Shown: positions 45,105 to 54,428 of the stretch, piece after piece
How the letters are laid out: the number at the start of each line of letters is the position of its first letter
Numbering within the stretch: position 1 is the first letter of the stretch
Assembly (NCBI GenBank): GCA_041674385.1
Contig: JBAYVU010000001.1
Location: 124,001-188,000, forward strand
Origin: JACRAR01 sp041674385
GTDB taxonomy: Bacteria > Pseudomonadota > Gammaproteobacteria > Burkholderiales > Rhodocyclaceae
Direction of reading: 5' to 3'
DNA: 64,000 bases
Position numbers and translations under genes: made by a program
Notes under the pieces: model-generated
What the model saw: only the letters and a program-made list of their open reading frames with translations
Told to the model about the DNA's origin: nothing
Databases searched by the model: none

Positions 45105-47467
45105 TCTTCCTCCGCGTGGTATGCGTGGTATTTCGGGCGCCTCAGGGCGCCCGTTTTTTCTTGGCACTCAGCCATCAGCCGGTCGAAGCCGGCCAGCGCC
45201 GCATCGAGACTGATGTCGGCCACCGCAAAGGTCGGCGAGATCAACAATTGATGGGGCACCTGCCAAGGGTACCAGTGCCGCGTCTTGCCTTCGGCGTTTT
45301 CGAAGAAAGCCAGCACCGGTTTGCCCAGCGCTGCCGCGAGGTGCATGGCGCCGCCGTCGCTGGCGATCGCCAGGTCGCACAGCGCCAATGCGGCGATCAG
45401 TTCGGCGAGCTGGCGCGTTGGAAGCGGATATACCGGCCGGGCGGCCAGTGCGGCGAGAATGTGTGCGGCCAGTGCGTCGTCGCCGGGGTGGAGGGCATCC
45501 TCGGCAGCGCCGGGCGCCCACAGCAGCATGACTTCGCATCGGCTGTCGGCGGTCAGGCGGTCGAGCAGGGCGATGAAGCGCTCGGCCGGCCAGCGCCGTT
45601 CCGCTTCGCGGGCGCTGATATGCACTGCCAGCAACGGCCGTCCGGGTCGCCGCCCGGCGTCCTGCAATTGCCCGGCGAAGCGCTCCTGCAAGGAGCGCTC
45701 CGCGACCACCAGCAGCGGCCCCGGCGTGCCGGCGATCCCGAGCGGGCCGAGCAGCCGGAAGACGTCCTCGACTTCGTGGCACAACTGGCCGTCATGGACG
45801 ATACCGTCGCCGAGTCCGGTCACGCGCGTCACACCGGGGGGCAGATAGCCGACGGTGCGTTGCGCACCGACCAGCCGCGCCAGGCGCAAGGCGTAAGGGC
45901 TGAAGTGGGCGCCGGCGATGATCGTCCAGTCGAAACGCCGCCGCCGCAGCCGCCACAGCAGTCCGATGCGCGCGACATACGGCGACCAGCGCGGCTCGCC
46001 GGCCAGGCGGTGCTTGCCCTTGCGGTAGGCGTGGACGGCGTCGATGCCGGGCAGGCCGGCGAGCGCCGGCGCGTTGTAGTCGTTGACCAGCACCTCGATG
46101 CGCGCGGCGGGGAAGTGCTGGCGCAAGGCGCGCAACGCCGGCGTGGTGCATACCAGGTCGCCGATGTTGTCGCGGCGGATCACCAGGATTTTCAGCGGGC
46201 CGTTGCGGTCGTCTCCGCCGCGGATCACGCCGGCGATGGCGCCGGCCAGCAGCCAGAACAGCATGCCGTCGCCGCGCAGGAAGAAATCGTCGGTCATGTT
46301 CTTGAGATATACCCCGGCAACCATCGCCAGTCCGGTGATGGCGATTGCGGCGGTGTTCTGCTGGCGGCGCAGCCCCCGCCATAGATGCAGCGGCAGCGCC
46401 GCCAGCAGCAGCAGGAACGCCGCGATGCCCGGCAGCCCCATCTGGATGCCCTTGTTCAGCACCATGTTGTGCGCGTGCCAGTGCCTCGTTCCCGGCTCGA
46501 ATTCAGGGTAGGCCAGGCGAAACGACTGCAAGCCGAAACCGCCGCCGCTCCATGGCCGTGCGGCGATGCGCTCGCCGGCGAAACGCCACATCGCCCAGCG
46601 CGGATCGATCCGCACCTCCTGCACCACGTCGCTCGTCTCGCCGTGTCTTTCGAACTGGGTGACGAACAACCCGCCGAGCACCAGCAGCAGCACGCCCGCC
46701 GCGCCCGCCGTGGCCAGCGTGCGCCGGTTGATGCCGCGCAATAGCAGGCATCCCGCCAGCACCGCGACTTCCAGCGCCATGGCGATGAAGCCTTGCCGGT
46801 TGAGGGTGACGTACATGGCGCCGTTGCATAGCGCCAGCAGCAGCAGCAGTGCCCAGGCGTCGGCATGCCGGCGCTGTTGCCAGCGGAACCAGCCGAACGC
46901 TGCCAGCAGCGGCATCACCGTCACCAAGTAGGTGCTGAAATTGCCGACGCCGGTGTATAGGGTGCCGATCAGGCCGTCTTTGGTGGTTTCCCCGATGGCT
47001 GCCGTGGTCAGGCAATAGAGCACCAGGAAGGTGGCGACCAAGGCCAGCAGGGCGAGCAGGCGCTGCAAGGCCGTCTCGCTGCGCAGGCAGCTGGCGGCGA
47101 TCCAGAACAACAACGCCGGGAAGAGGATCTCGACGCGTATCTCCGATAGCGAATAGGCCGGATCGATGGCATACGCCAGCGATGCCAGCGCCACCCCGGC
47201 ATATGCCAGCCAGGGCGCCAGCAGCGGCTGGTGGAGGCGCAGCCGGTTGGCCGCGAGAGCCCAGCCGGCGATGCAGAACAGGGCCAGCAGTGCCAGGCTG
47301 CGCAGGGCCACCGTTCCGCCCACCGGCAATACCGCGACCAGCACGGCGAGGGCGATCCAGAATGCCCGGTCGGCGCGCGGCGCGGTGGGAAAAACATCGC
47401 CGCCACCGCCGCCACCGTCGCCATCGCCGTACCGCACGGCGCAGTCTCCGCTCGATCGCTTGCTCAT
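45098..47467 (-). CDS. Fusion of O-antigen ligase (WaaL/Wzy_C) and GT9 glycosyltransferase
   Basis: 789-residue protein with two clear halves in one frame. Residues about 30-420 are a multi-helix inner-membrane O-antigen ligase/polymerase domain with the large periplasmic loop and the Wzy_C motif WHAHNMVLNKGIQMGLPG (His331). From Leu425 a heptosyltransferase-like GT9 domain starts LKILVIRRDNIGDLVCTTPA and ends with the nucleotide-sugar site CDLAIASDGGAMHLAAALGK. The N terminus holds an odd run of glycines. These activities are normally separate proteins; here ligase and transferase would be physically linked at the membrane. Its start overlaps the previous gene by four bases, and its stop overlaps the amtB stop region by seven. 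Confidence 0.85.
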   Translation of the reverse strand: MSKRSSGDCAVRYGDGDGGGGGGDVFPTAPRADRAFWIALAVLVAVLPVGGTVALRSLALLALFCIAGWALAANRLRLHQPLLAPWLAYAGVALASLAYAIDPAYSLSEIRVEILFPALLFWIAASCLRSETALQRLLALLALVATFLVLYCLTTAAIGETTKDGLIGTLYTGVGNFSTYLVTVMPLLAAFGWFRWQQRRHADAWALLLLLALCNGAMYVTLNRQGFIAMALEVAVLAGCLLLRGINRRTLATAGAAGVLLLVLGGLFVTQFERHGETSDVVQEVRIDPRWAMWRFAGERIAARPWSGGGFGLQSFRLAYPEFEPGTRHWHAHNMVLNKGIQMGLPGIAAFLLLLAALPLHLWRGLRRQQNTAAIAITGLAMVAGVYLKNMTDDFFLRGDGMLFWLLAGAIAGVIRGGDDRNGPLKILVIRRDNIGDLVCTTPALRALRQHFPAARIEVLVNDYNAPALAGLPGIDAVHAYRKGKHRLAGEPRWSPYVARIGLLWRLRRRRFDWTIIAGAHFSPYALRLARLVGAQRTVGYLPPGVTRVTGLGDGIVHDGQLCHEVEDVFRLLGPLGIAGTPGPLLVVAERSLQERFAGQLQDAGRRPGRPLLAVHISAREAERRWPAERFIALLDRLTADSRCEVMLLWAPGAAEDALHPGDDALAAHILAALAARPVYPLPTRQLAELIAALALCDLAIASDGGAMHLAAALGKPVLAFFENAEGKTRHWYPWQVPHQLLISPTFAVADISLDAALAGFDRLMAECQEKTGALRRPKYHAYHAEEDQ
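45134..45159 (+). terminator. Rho-independent terminator after amtB, inside the convergent gene
   Basis: CGGGCGCC (45134-45141) and GGCGCCCG (45146-45153) form a perfect 8-bp stem with a TCAG loop, followed by six T (45154-45159) on the plus strand. It lies 30 bases after the amtB stop and within the last codons of the WaaL-GT9 gene on the other strand, so its bases also encode residues of that protein. Confidence 0.85.
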
Positions 47468-48456
47468 GCGTTGGCTTGCGCGCCGGCCGGCCGGCGCGAA
47501 CGGTTGTTGAAATCGAAATCATTGACCAGGCGGAGGAACTGCCACGCCCGGTTGCGGTAAGTATGGTGCTGCATCACTTCAGCATGTAATTTTTCGGCCA
47601 AGGCGCGCGTTCGTTCGAAGTCGCGTAAATGCGCCTGGATTTTTTCCACGCAATCGTCGAGCGAGGCGAATTCTACCCAGCTGTCGGCAGGAAATGTGTC
47701 GGCGGCGTGCCGGCGCGGATCGGACAGCAAAAAACCGCCGCAGGCCGGTACGCCGTAGCAGCGCTCGGCCAGTCCCCAGCTTGGTTCCGGCGTGTCGCAT
47801 ACCGCGCCGACGTTGAGGTTGATGCGGCTGCGTTGGACAAACTCGATCTGTTCGGCGAAGCCCATGCGCGGCTGGTACACATAGGGGTCGCGGAAATCGT
47901 GGGTGATTTTCAAGGTATCGAGCCGGGGCGCCAGCGCTTGCAGGAACGCCACCCTCTCGCGCACCTGCTTGAAGTCGGGACTGAGCGCTCCGAAGAAACT
48001 GACATCGACACGGTACTGGTGCGGATCGCGCAGATCGGCCAAAGTCCTGGTGCCGAGGTGGTAGGAGTGGATTTGCGCGGCGTTGGGAAAATAGATCGGC
48101 GCGTCGTGGAAAGCGGCGGCGTCCTGCAAGGAATGCGTGAGATAAATGTCGACCAGCCGCAACGCCCGGATCAGGATCTTGCGCCACGGTTTGATCGCGC
48201 AATGCCAGGGCGCATCGCGGTTCCAGCTCACCACCGGGATGCCGCGCCGGTTCAGTTGCTTCTTCAGCCGGGCGAATTGCAAGGGTGCCTTGACATTGAT
48301 GAAGGCATCGCCGAAATAACACAGACAGTCGTCGAACAGCTCCTCGGAAAACGACTGTCTGGCCGGCACCTGGACGATCTCGCAGCCCTCGGCTTGCAGC
48401 GCGTCGAGCAGCGGATTCTCGCGGGTGTGGAGCGTGACGATCCTGTTCCGCGTCAT
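47464..48456 (-). CDS. Glycosyltransferase, CgeB-like/Glyco_trans_1_2 type
   Basis: 330-residue cytoplasmic protein resembling CgeB/spore-maturation type glycosyltransferases: VSFFGALSPDFKQVRERVAF opens the second Rossmann half, and GLAERCYGVPACGGFLLSD, with the donor-site E-x-x-x-C-G-V-P pattern, is the usual sugar-nucleotide segment. ASLDDCVEKIQAHLRD and the final helix complete it. Donor and acceptor are unknown. It overlaps both neighbours by four bases in the glycan operon. Confidence 0.75.
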   Translation of the reverse strand: MTRNRIVTLHTRENPLLDALQAEGCEIVQVPARQSFSEELFDDCLCYFGDAFINVKAPLQFARLKKQLNRRGIPVVSWNRDAPWHCAIKPWRKILIRALRLVDIYLTHSLQDAAAFHDAPIYFPNAAQIHSYHLGTRTLADLRDPHQYRVDVSFFGALSPDFKQVRERVAFLQALAPRLDTLKITHDFRDPYVYQPRMGFAEQIEFVQRSRINLNVGAVCDTPEPSWGLAERCYGVPACGGFLLSDPRRHAADTFPADSWVEFASLDDCVEKIQAHLRDFERTRALAEKLHAEVMQHHTYRNRAWQFLRLVNDFDFNNRSRRPAGAQANA

Positions 48457-49592
48457 GCCCTATCCTTCTCTGAGCAAGGCAAGGCTGCGATCCCGGCGAG
48501 CACCGCCACCACCATGATCGCCTGCATGCACTTGGGGTCGACGCAGTCCGGCGGCAGGCGTTCGCAGCGGCGCATCCAGGGGATGCTGCGGAAGAACTGG
48601 ATGTTCTGGTCGCGGCAGGGGAAATCCTCGACCGTCACGGCGACGTACGGGCTGTCGCGCCAGAAGTCGCCGGCGCCGCATACCAGCGCCGAGCCGGGGC
48701 CGAACAGCGTCACCGTCGGCACGCCGGCGATGCGGCCGAGATGGGCGACGCCGGTGTCCGGGCACACCAGCAGCCGCGCGCCGCCGAGCAGGCGCCAGAG
48801 TTGCGCGAGGTCGAGACGGCCGGCGAACGACGGGTAACGCTGCGTCGGGTCGATCGCCGCGACCTGCCCGAGTTCGGCGGCGCCGGCGCTCCACACCGGG
48901 GCGATGCCCTGCCCGTCGAGCCAGCCCGCCAGCTCGCGCCAGCGTTGCGGCGGCCATTGCTTGAGCGGGGTACTGGCGCCGACGTGCAGCACCGCATAGG
49001 GGGCGGGCGGCAGCGCGAATTCATGGGCTGGCGGCGGCGTCCATTGGGCGACACGATACGGCGCCGGACGCGGGCCGTCGACCAGTTCGGCGGCGGTGTC
49101 GCCCCAGGCGGTCGGCGTCGAGGAATACGCGCGCTGTTCGTCGACGGGCCAGTTCTTGTACGCCGGACGGTCGCCGGCGAAGGCGACGATCCAGCGTCCG
49201 CCGATGGCGCGCGCCAGCCAGCTGTAGCGGTTGTCGGCGGGCAGCAGCACCAGATCCGGTTTGGGCAGGGCCAGCAGCGCGAAGAAAGTCGCCGGGTCGC
49301 GCGGGTCGAAAGGCACCGGCAGCACGCGATAGGGGCCATGCTGATAGAGCGTCACGAAGGCCTTCGGCATCGCCACATGCACGCTGGCATCGGGATAGCG
49401 CTCGCGCAACTTGGCGAGCAGCGGCGTCAGCATCAGCGCGTCGCCGAGCAGCAGGTGATGCAATACCAGGATGTGCCGCACCTCGCGCGGCCGGCGTCGG
49501 CGTCCGGCCAGCGGCAGGCGCAGCAGCACGAACAGGGCTACCAGCAGGCGCATCGGCAGGCGGCTACGGCGTTTGGTGCTCATGCGCGTCAT
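48453..49592 (-). CDS. GT9 glycosyltransferase (heptosyltransferase-like)
   Basis: 379-residue GT-B fold protein. The N-terminal half opens ILVLHHLLLGDALMLTPLLAKL, the heptosyltransferase start with Asp in the GD pair. The C-terminal half has PYAVLHVGASTPLKQWPPQRW and LLVCPDTGVAHLGRIAGVPTV, the ADP-heptose-binding region of family 9. It is expected to add a heptose or related sugar to LPS core. The start is ATG 49592, overlapping the amidotransferase stop (ATGA). It is one of three GT9 domains in this cluster. Confidence 0.87.
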   Translation of the reverse strand: MTRMSTKRRSRLPMRLLVALFVLLRLPLAGRRRRPREVRHILVLHHLLLGDALMLTPLLAKLRERYPDASVHVAMPKAFVTLYQHGPYRVLPVPFDPRDPATFFALLALPKPDLVLLPADNRYSWLARAIGGRWIVAFAGDRPAYKNWPVDEQRAYSSTPTAWGDTAAELVDGPRPAPYRVAQWTPPPAHEFALPPAPYAVLHVGASTPLKQWPPQRWRELAGWLDGQGIAPVWSAGAAELGQVAAIDPTQRYPSFAGRLDLAQLWRLLGGARLLVCPDTGVAHLGRIAGVPTVTLFGPGSALVCGAGDFWRDSPYVAVTVEDFPCRDQNIQFFRSIPWMRRCERLPPDCVDPKCMQAIMVVAVLAGIAALPCSEKDRA

Positions 49593-51430
49593 GCTTCCTG
49601 CGCCGCGAGCGCCGCCAGCTGACCCAGGCTTTCGTCGAGGATCAGTAATTGCAGCACCTGTTCGGCGCTGCTGCCGTCGTGCGCGAAATGCGCCAGCAGG
49701 GCGTCGCAGCGCGCGGCATTGATCTGGCCGCCGGTGTGGCGCTGTAGCCGTTCGCCGAGCCCGTCTTGCCGCGCGGCCAGGTCGACGCGCAGCCAGTGCG
49801 CCAAGGGCGGGTTGAAGCCTTTCTTCTTGCGCGCGAACAGCCGCATCTCGGCCAGTTGCGGCATACGCTCGGCGAGCAACAGCTTGGCCGGACGGGTGAA
49901 CCGCTGCGCATCGTCCACGCCCAGCAGCTGCTGGTACCAGACATGATCGACCAGCGGCGCGCGGCCTTCGAGGCCGTGCGCCATGGTGCACAGGTCGGTC
50001 TTGCGCAGGATGTATTCGGGCAGATAGTTGGCGAGGTCGATCGCCAGCAGCGTGTGCACCGGCGATTTTTTTAGCGGCGTCGCCGTCGCCGCGCGCCAGT
50101 AATGCGTCTGGCCGTCGCCGAAATCGGGCTGGAGAAAGGCGCGCTGTCCCGGCGTGCAGCCGGAGAAACGCAGGCTGTAGGCGGCCTGCCAATCCAGCCG
50201 CAGTTCATCGGCGAGCTTGCGCCAGCCTTTGCCGGCGGGCGTGGCAAAGATCGGCAGCGGCAGGCGGCAAGCGCCACGCCAATGGTTGCGCAGATGCTTG
50301 GCGATGCGCTTGTAGCCGGCGAACAGCTCGTCGCCGCCGTCGCCGCCGAGCGCCACCTTGACGTGCTCGGTGGTGGTGCGCGCCAGGTACCAGCTGGGGA
50401 AGGACGACGGATCGGCGAAGGGTTCGTCGAGATCGGCGACTATGCCCGCGAAGTCGTCGGCGATGGCGGTCGGCACGGCGATTTTCAGGTTGGGCAGATC
50501 GAGGCGTTGGGCAATTTGCGCGGCGTCGTCGCTCTCGTCCATCGGCGAACCGGGGAAGGCGGCGGTGAAGGTTTGCAGCCGCGTCTGCGGGTTGGCCGCC
50601 AGGCGGCAGGCGATCAGGCTGGAATCGATGCCGCTGCTGAGGAACAGGCCGAGCGGCCGGTCGGCGACGGTGCGCATGGCGATGGCGGCGTCCAGGCTGT
50701 CGCGCCAGTCGCCTGGTTGCGCCTGGGGCTGCCAGTAACTGCGGCGGCGCAGGCTGCCGTCGGCGAGGCTGTATTCGAGCAGTTCGCCGTTGGCGAGCCG
50801 GCGGATGTGCTGGAACACCGTGCGCGGCGCCGGGATGGTGCGGTGGGTGAGGTAGGCGTCGATGCCCTGCGGGTCGAACTGGCGCGCCTCGCGCGGCAGC
50901 CAGGGCAGCACCGCGCGCACCAGCGAACCGAACGCCAGCTCGCCGTCGAGGTGGGCATAGAGCAGCGGCTTCTCGCCCATGCGGTCGCGCGCCAGCCAGA
51001 CCTTGTGTTGGCGCAGGTCGACGATGGCGAAGGCGAACATGCCGCGCAGCCGCGCCAGCAGGCCGTCGATGCCCCACGCCTGGTAGCCGTGCAGGATGAA
51101 CTCGGTGTCGGCACGGGTGCGGAAAACCGCGCCCCGCGCTTGCAGTTCGGCGGCGTCGGCCTGCCAGTCATAGACCTCGCCGTTGTAGCAGATCCAGATG
51201 TCGCCTGCCGCATTGCTCATCGGCTGGTCGGCTGCGGGCCGCGGGTCGATGATCGCCAGGCGGGCGTGCAGCAGGGCGTGCCGGATCGCGCTCGCCGCCG
51301 GTTGCAACGCGGCATCCCAGCACATGGCATGCTGCGCGTCGGGGCCGCGCTTGGTGAGCGCCGCCAGCATCGCCGCGGGAAGCGTATCCGGCTGCGAACG
51401 GGAACCGAAAAAACCGGCGATGCCGCACAT
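49589..51430 (-). CDS. Asparagine synthetase-like amidotransferase, copy 1
   Basis: 613-residue glutamine-dependent amidotransferase of the AsnB type. Cys2 after the initiator Met is the glutaminase nucleophile (MCGIAGFFG), with RGPDAQ, YNGEVYDW and RADTEFILHGY in the same domain. The synthetase domain (from about residue 210) has the PP-loop LSSGIDSSLIA and GDGGDELFAGYKR. Within a glycan operon such enzymes often amidate sugar acids rather than make asparagine; the substrate is not shown. ATG at 51430 is forced by the need for Cys at position 2. A second homologue lies two genes upstream. Confidence 0.87.
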   Translation of the reverse strand: MCGIAGFFGSRSQPDTLPAAMLAALTKRGPDAQHAMCWDAALQPAASAIRHALLHARLAIIDPRPAADQPMSNAAGDIWICYNGEVYDWQADAAELQARGAVFRTRADTEFILHGYQAWGIDGLLARLRGMFAFAIVDLRQHKVWLARDRMGEKPLLYAHLDGELAFGSLVRAVLPWLPREARQFDPQGIDAYLTHRTIPAPRTVFQHIRRLANGELLEYSLADGSLRRRSYWQPQAQPGDWRDSLDAAIAMRTVADRPLGLFLSSGIDSSLIACRLAANPQTRLQTFTAAFPGSPMDESDDAAQIAQRLDLPNLKIAVPTAIADDFAGIVADLDEPFADPSSFPSWYLARTTTEHVKVALGGDGGDELFAGYKRIAKHLRNHWRGACRLPLPIFATPAGKGWRKLADELRLDWQAAYSLRFSGCTPGQRAFLQPDFGDGQTHYWRAATATPLKKSPVHTLLAIDLANYLPEYILRKTDLCTMAHGLEGRAPLVDHVWYQQLLGVDDAQRFTRPAKLLLAERMPQLAEMRLFARKKKGFNPPLAHWLRVDLAARQDGLGERLQRHTGGQINAARCDALLAHFAHDGSSAEQVLQLLILDESLGQLAALAAQEA

Positions 51431-51438
51431 GGTCAGGG

Positions 51439-52566
51439 TCAACGCTTCGCCGCAACCTGGGCGAAGATCGTTTCCATCGCGTCGAGCATGCGGGCGATGC
51501 CGAAGCGCTCGCGTGCGCGGCGCAGGCCGGCGTCCGCCATGCGCGTGCGCAAGGCGGCGTCAGTGAGCAGGCGTTCGAGCGCCGCGCCGAGCGCGGCGGC
51601 GTCGTGTGGCGGCACCATCAAGCCGGTCTGGTCGGCGACCACCGCCTCGCCGATCGCGCCGACCGGCGTCGACACCACCGCCAGGCCGCTCGCCATGGCC
51701 TGCATGATGCCCTGCGGCACGCCCTCGTCGCCGTACGACGGCAGGGTGAACAAGTCGAAGGTAGGGAGCCATTCCTCGACGTTATCCTGGTTGCCGACGA
51801 AGCGCACCTGTCCGTTCAGCCCGGCGGCGGCGACGCGGGCTTCGAGGTGGGCGCGGCGCGGCCCGTCGCCGACGATCAAGAGCTGCCAGTCGGGATGGCG
51901 CTGCCGCAATTCGGCGAAGGCGTCGAGCAGGTAGTCGTGGCCTTTCCAGTCGCGCAGCGTGGCGACGATCCCGATAGTCGGCCGCTCGGCGACGCCGAGC
52001 TTGGCGCGCAGCGTCGCCTGGTCGCGCGGCGCGTAGCGGGCGAGGTCGATGCCGGTCGGCACCGAAGTCATCCGCTCCAGCGGCAGGCCATTGTCGCGGT
52101 TCAGCTGCTGGCGCAGCGCTTCGCCGGTGGTGACGATGTGGGCGGTGGCGCGGGCGTACAGCCAGCGCGTGGTGGCCGCGTTGTTGACGGCGGTGGACAC
52201 GTGGCGGGTGCGCAGGATCGGCGGAAAGCCGGGCAGCAGCTGCGCGACCAGCGCGGCCAGCCAGCTGTCGGTCGAGCTGTGCGTGTTGATCACGTCGTAT
52301 TCGCCGCGATGCGCCTTGCACCAGCGGTACAACGCCAGCAGATCGCGCGGGCGTTTCTTGAGCAGCGGGACGTCGACCACCGGAACGCCAAGTTTTTGCG
52401 CGGCGGGAAAAATATCGCCGCAGGCCGGCGTCAGCAGCGTCACCTGATGGCCGCGTTCGAGCATGCCGCGCGCTTCGGTGAGGATGCGGATTTCCTGGCC
52501 GCCCCAGCCGGTCGAGGATTCGGTGTGGAGGATGCGCAGGGGACGATCGAGGGTAGTTTTGTTCAC
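51439..52566 (-). CDS. GT4 family glycosyltransferase, copy 1
   Basis: 375-residue GT-B retaining glycosyltransferase. The N-terminal acceptor domain starts LRILHTESSTGWGGQEIRIL and includes YDVINTHSSTDSWLAALVA. The donor domain has GIVATLRDWKGHDYLLDAFA, LLIVGDGPRRAHLEARV and the E-x7-E-type PSYGDEGVPQGIMQAMASGL. It transfers a sugar from a nucleotide donor to a lipid or glycan acceptor; specificity unknown. The start is GTG 52566, overlapping the upstream amidotransferase stop (GTGA). Everything open upstream in the same frame is antisense/overlap and is excluded. Confidence 0.9.
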   Translation of the reverse strand: MNKTTLDRPLRILHTESSTGWGGQEIRILTEARGMLERGHQVTLLTPACGDIFPAAQKLGVPVVDVPLLKKRPRDLLALYRWCKAHRGEYDVINTHSSTDSWLAALVAQLLPGFPPILRTRHVSTAVNNAATTRWLYARATAHIVTTGEALRQQLNRDNGLPLERMTSVPTGIDLARYAPRDQATLRAKLGVAERPTIGIVATLRDWKGHDYLLDAFAELRQRHPDWQLLIVGDGPRRAHLEARVAAAGLNGQVRFVGNQDNVEEWLPTFDLFTLPSYGDEGVPQGIMQAMASGLAVVSTPVGAIGEAVVADQTGLMVPPHDAAALGAALERLLTDAALRTRMADAGLRRARERFGIARMLDAMETIFAQVAAKR

Positions 52567-54428
52567 AGCGAGAAGTCCGGGTTGAAACGGCGGAACCATT
52601 GTTCGAGCACCAGCAGCGTCCACAGCCGGCCGGCGTGGTTGCGCTTGCCCTGGTAGTGTTCGCGTTCGATGCGGTGCAAGGCCGCCGGAGTGAACAGGCC
52701 GCGTGTCGCCAGGCCGGCGAGGCTGTCCTGCACCAGCGGTTTCAATTCGGCGGCGAGCCACTCCGACAGCGGCATGACGAAGCCCTGCTTGCCGCGCTGG
52801 ACGATATCGTGCGGCAGATGGCGGGCGGCGATTTTCTTGAGCAGGTATTTGCCGGTGCGGCCGCGGCATTTGAGATCGGGCGCCAGCCGCGCGCAAAGCT
52901 CAACGAAGCGGTGGTCGAGGTAGGGCACCCGCGCTTCGAGCGCGCAGTCCATGGTCGCCCGGTCGACCTTGGTCAGTAGATCGTCGGGCAGCCAGAGGCC
53001 GAGGTCGATGTGCAGCAGGTGGTCGAGATAGTTTGTCGAATTGCATTCGGCATACAGGCGCGCGGCATAGTCGGCGATCTGTTCGCGATGCCGCGCGCGG
53101 AAGGCCGGGGTGTACAGGCCGGCGCGCAGGTGCACGTCGAACACGTTGGGGATGGTGGCGTAGCGGCGCTCGACCGGCTGGGCGATGGCCTTCAGCAGCC
53201 GATCTTTGCGCAGCACCGCCGGCAGGGTGCGCAGCAGGGCGGGCAGCGGCGAATGGCGGTGGCCGAGCAGCGCCGAGATGCGTTCCTCGCGCAGCCGCTT
53301 GGGATAGTTGCCGTAGCCGCCGAACACTTCGTCGGCGCCTTCGCCGGTCAGCACCACCGTCACCTCGCGGCGCGCGAAGCGCGACAGCAGCAGGGTCGGC
53401 AAGGCCGCCTGGTCGGCGAAGGGTTCGTCGAAGATATCCAGCCAGCTGGAGAAGCCGCCGAGCACGTCCTGCGGCGCCAGCATCAGGCTGTGATGGCGGC
53501 TGCCGAGGTGTTCGGCGACCCGTCGCGCATACTCGTGTTCGCTGCCCGCAACGGGGCCGGTAAAGCCGAGGTTGAAGGTGTCGATCGGCCCGCCCGCCTC
53601 CTGCGCCATCAACGCCGCGATCAGGCTGGAATCGACCCCGCCGCTGAGGAAGGCGCCGATCGGCACATCGGCCACCAGCATGGCGCGCACCGCATCGCGC
53701 AAGGCTTCCTCGACCCGCGCGGCAGTCTCGTCCTCGGAGAGTTCGAGCTTGTCGCGATAGTCGATCTGCCAGTAGCGGAACAGGTCGAGCCGGCCGTTTT
53801 CGATGGACAGCGCGTGGCCCGCCGGCAGCTTGCGGATGCCGGCATAGATGCTGCGCGGCGCCGGCACGTACTGGCATTCGAGGAACAGCCCGAGCGCTTC
53901 GAGATCGAGGTCGCGCGGCACCGCCGGGTGTTCCAGCAGCGCCTTCAGTTCCGAGGCAAATACCAAGCGGCCGGCAACCCAGTGGTAGTGCAGCGGCTTG
54001 ACGCCGAGTTGATCGCGCGCCAGCAGCAGGCGCTGGCGGCGCTCGTCCCAGAGGGCGAAGGCGAACATGCCGCGCAGCCGCCCGAGCAGCGCGTCGCCGT
54101 ATTCCTCATAGCCATGCACCAGCACTTCGCTATCGGTGTGGGTGACGAAGCGATGGCCGCGGGCGCTCAGTTCGTTGCGCAGTTCGACGAAGTTGTAAAT
54201 CTCGCCGTTGAACACCACGGCGACCGTGCCGTCTTCGTTGAACAGCGGCTGCCGTCCGGTTTCGAGGTCGATGACGGCGAGGCGGCGATGGCCGAGGTGG
54301 ATCGCCCCCCGCTCGTAAAACCCTTCGGCATCCGGGCCGCGGTGCGCCAGCCGGTCGTTCATACGGCGCAGTATGGCGGTGGCCTCGGCGTCGGCGACAT
54401 CTCCCAGAAAGCCGGCGATGCCGCACAT
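52563..54428 (-). CDS. Asparagine synthetase-like amidotransferase, copy 2 (PEP-CTERM/XrtA-locus type)
   Basis: 621-residue AsnB-type protein, similar in size to the amidotransferases found in exosortase/exopolysaccharide loci. Glutaminase: MCGIAGFLG with Cys2, RGPDAEGFY, FNGEIYNF, THTDSEVLVHGYEEYG. Synthetase: LSGGVDSSLIAALMA and TGEGADEVFGGYG. All catalytic motifs are intact. No exosortase or PEP-CTERM protein is in the window, so the locus type is inferred from similarity only. Its start shares one base with the msbA stop (TGATG) and its stop overlaps the GT4 start. Confidence 0.9.
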   Translation of the reverse strand: MCGIAGFLGDVADAEATAILRRMNDRLAHRGPDAEGFYERGAIHLGHRRLAVIDLETGRQPLFNEDGTVAVVFNGEIYNFVELRNELSARGHRFVTHTDSEVLVHGYEEYGDALLGRLRGMFAFALWDERRQRLLLARDQLGVKPLHYHWVAGRLVFASELKALLEHPAVPRDLDLEALGLFLECQYVPAPRSIYAGIRKLPAGHALSIENGRLDLFRYWQIDYRDKLELSEDETAARVEEALRDAVRAMLVADVPIGAFLSGGVDSSLIAALMAQEAGGPIDTFNLGFTGPVAGSEHEYARRVAEHLGSRHHSLMLAPQDVLGGFSSWLDIFDEPFADQAALPTLLLSRFARREVTVVLTGEGADEVFGGYGNYPKRLREERISALLGHRHSPLPALLRTLPAVLRKDRLLKAIAQPVERRYATIPNVFDVHLRAGLYTPAFRARHREQIADYAARLYAECNSTNYLDHLLHIDLGLWLPDDLLTKVDRATMDCALEARVPYLDHRFVELCARLAPDLKCRGRTGKYLLKKIAARHLPHDIVQRGKQGFVMPLSEWLAAELKPLVQDSLAGLATRGLFTPAALHRIEREHYQGKRNHAGRLWTLLVLEQWFRRFNPDFSL

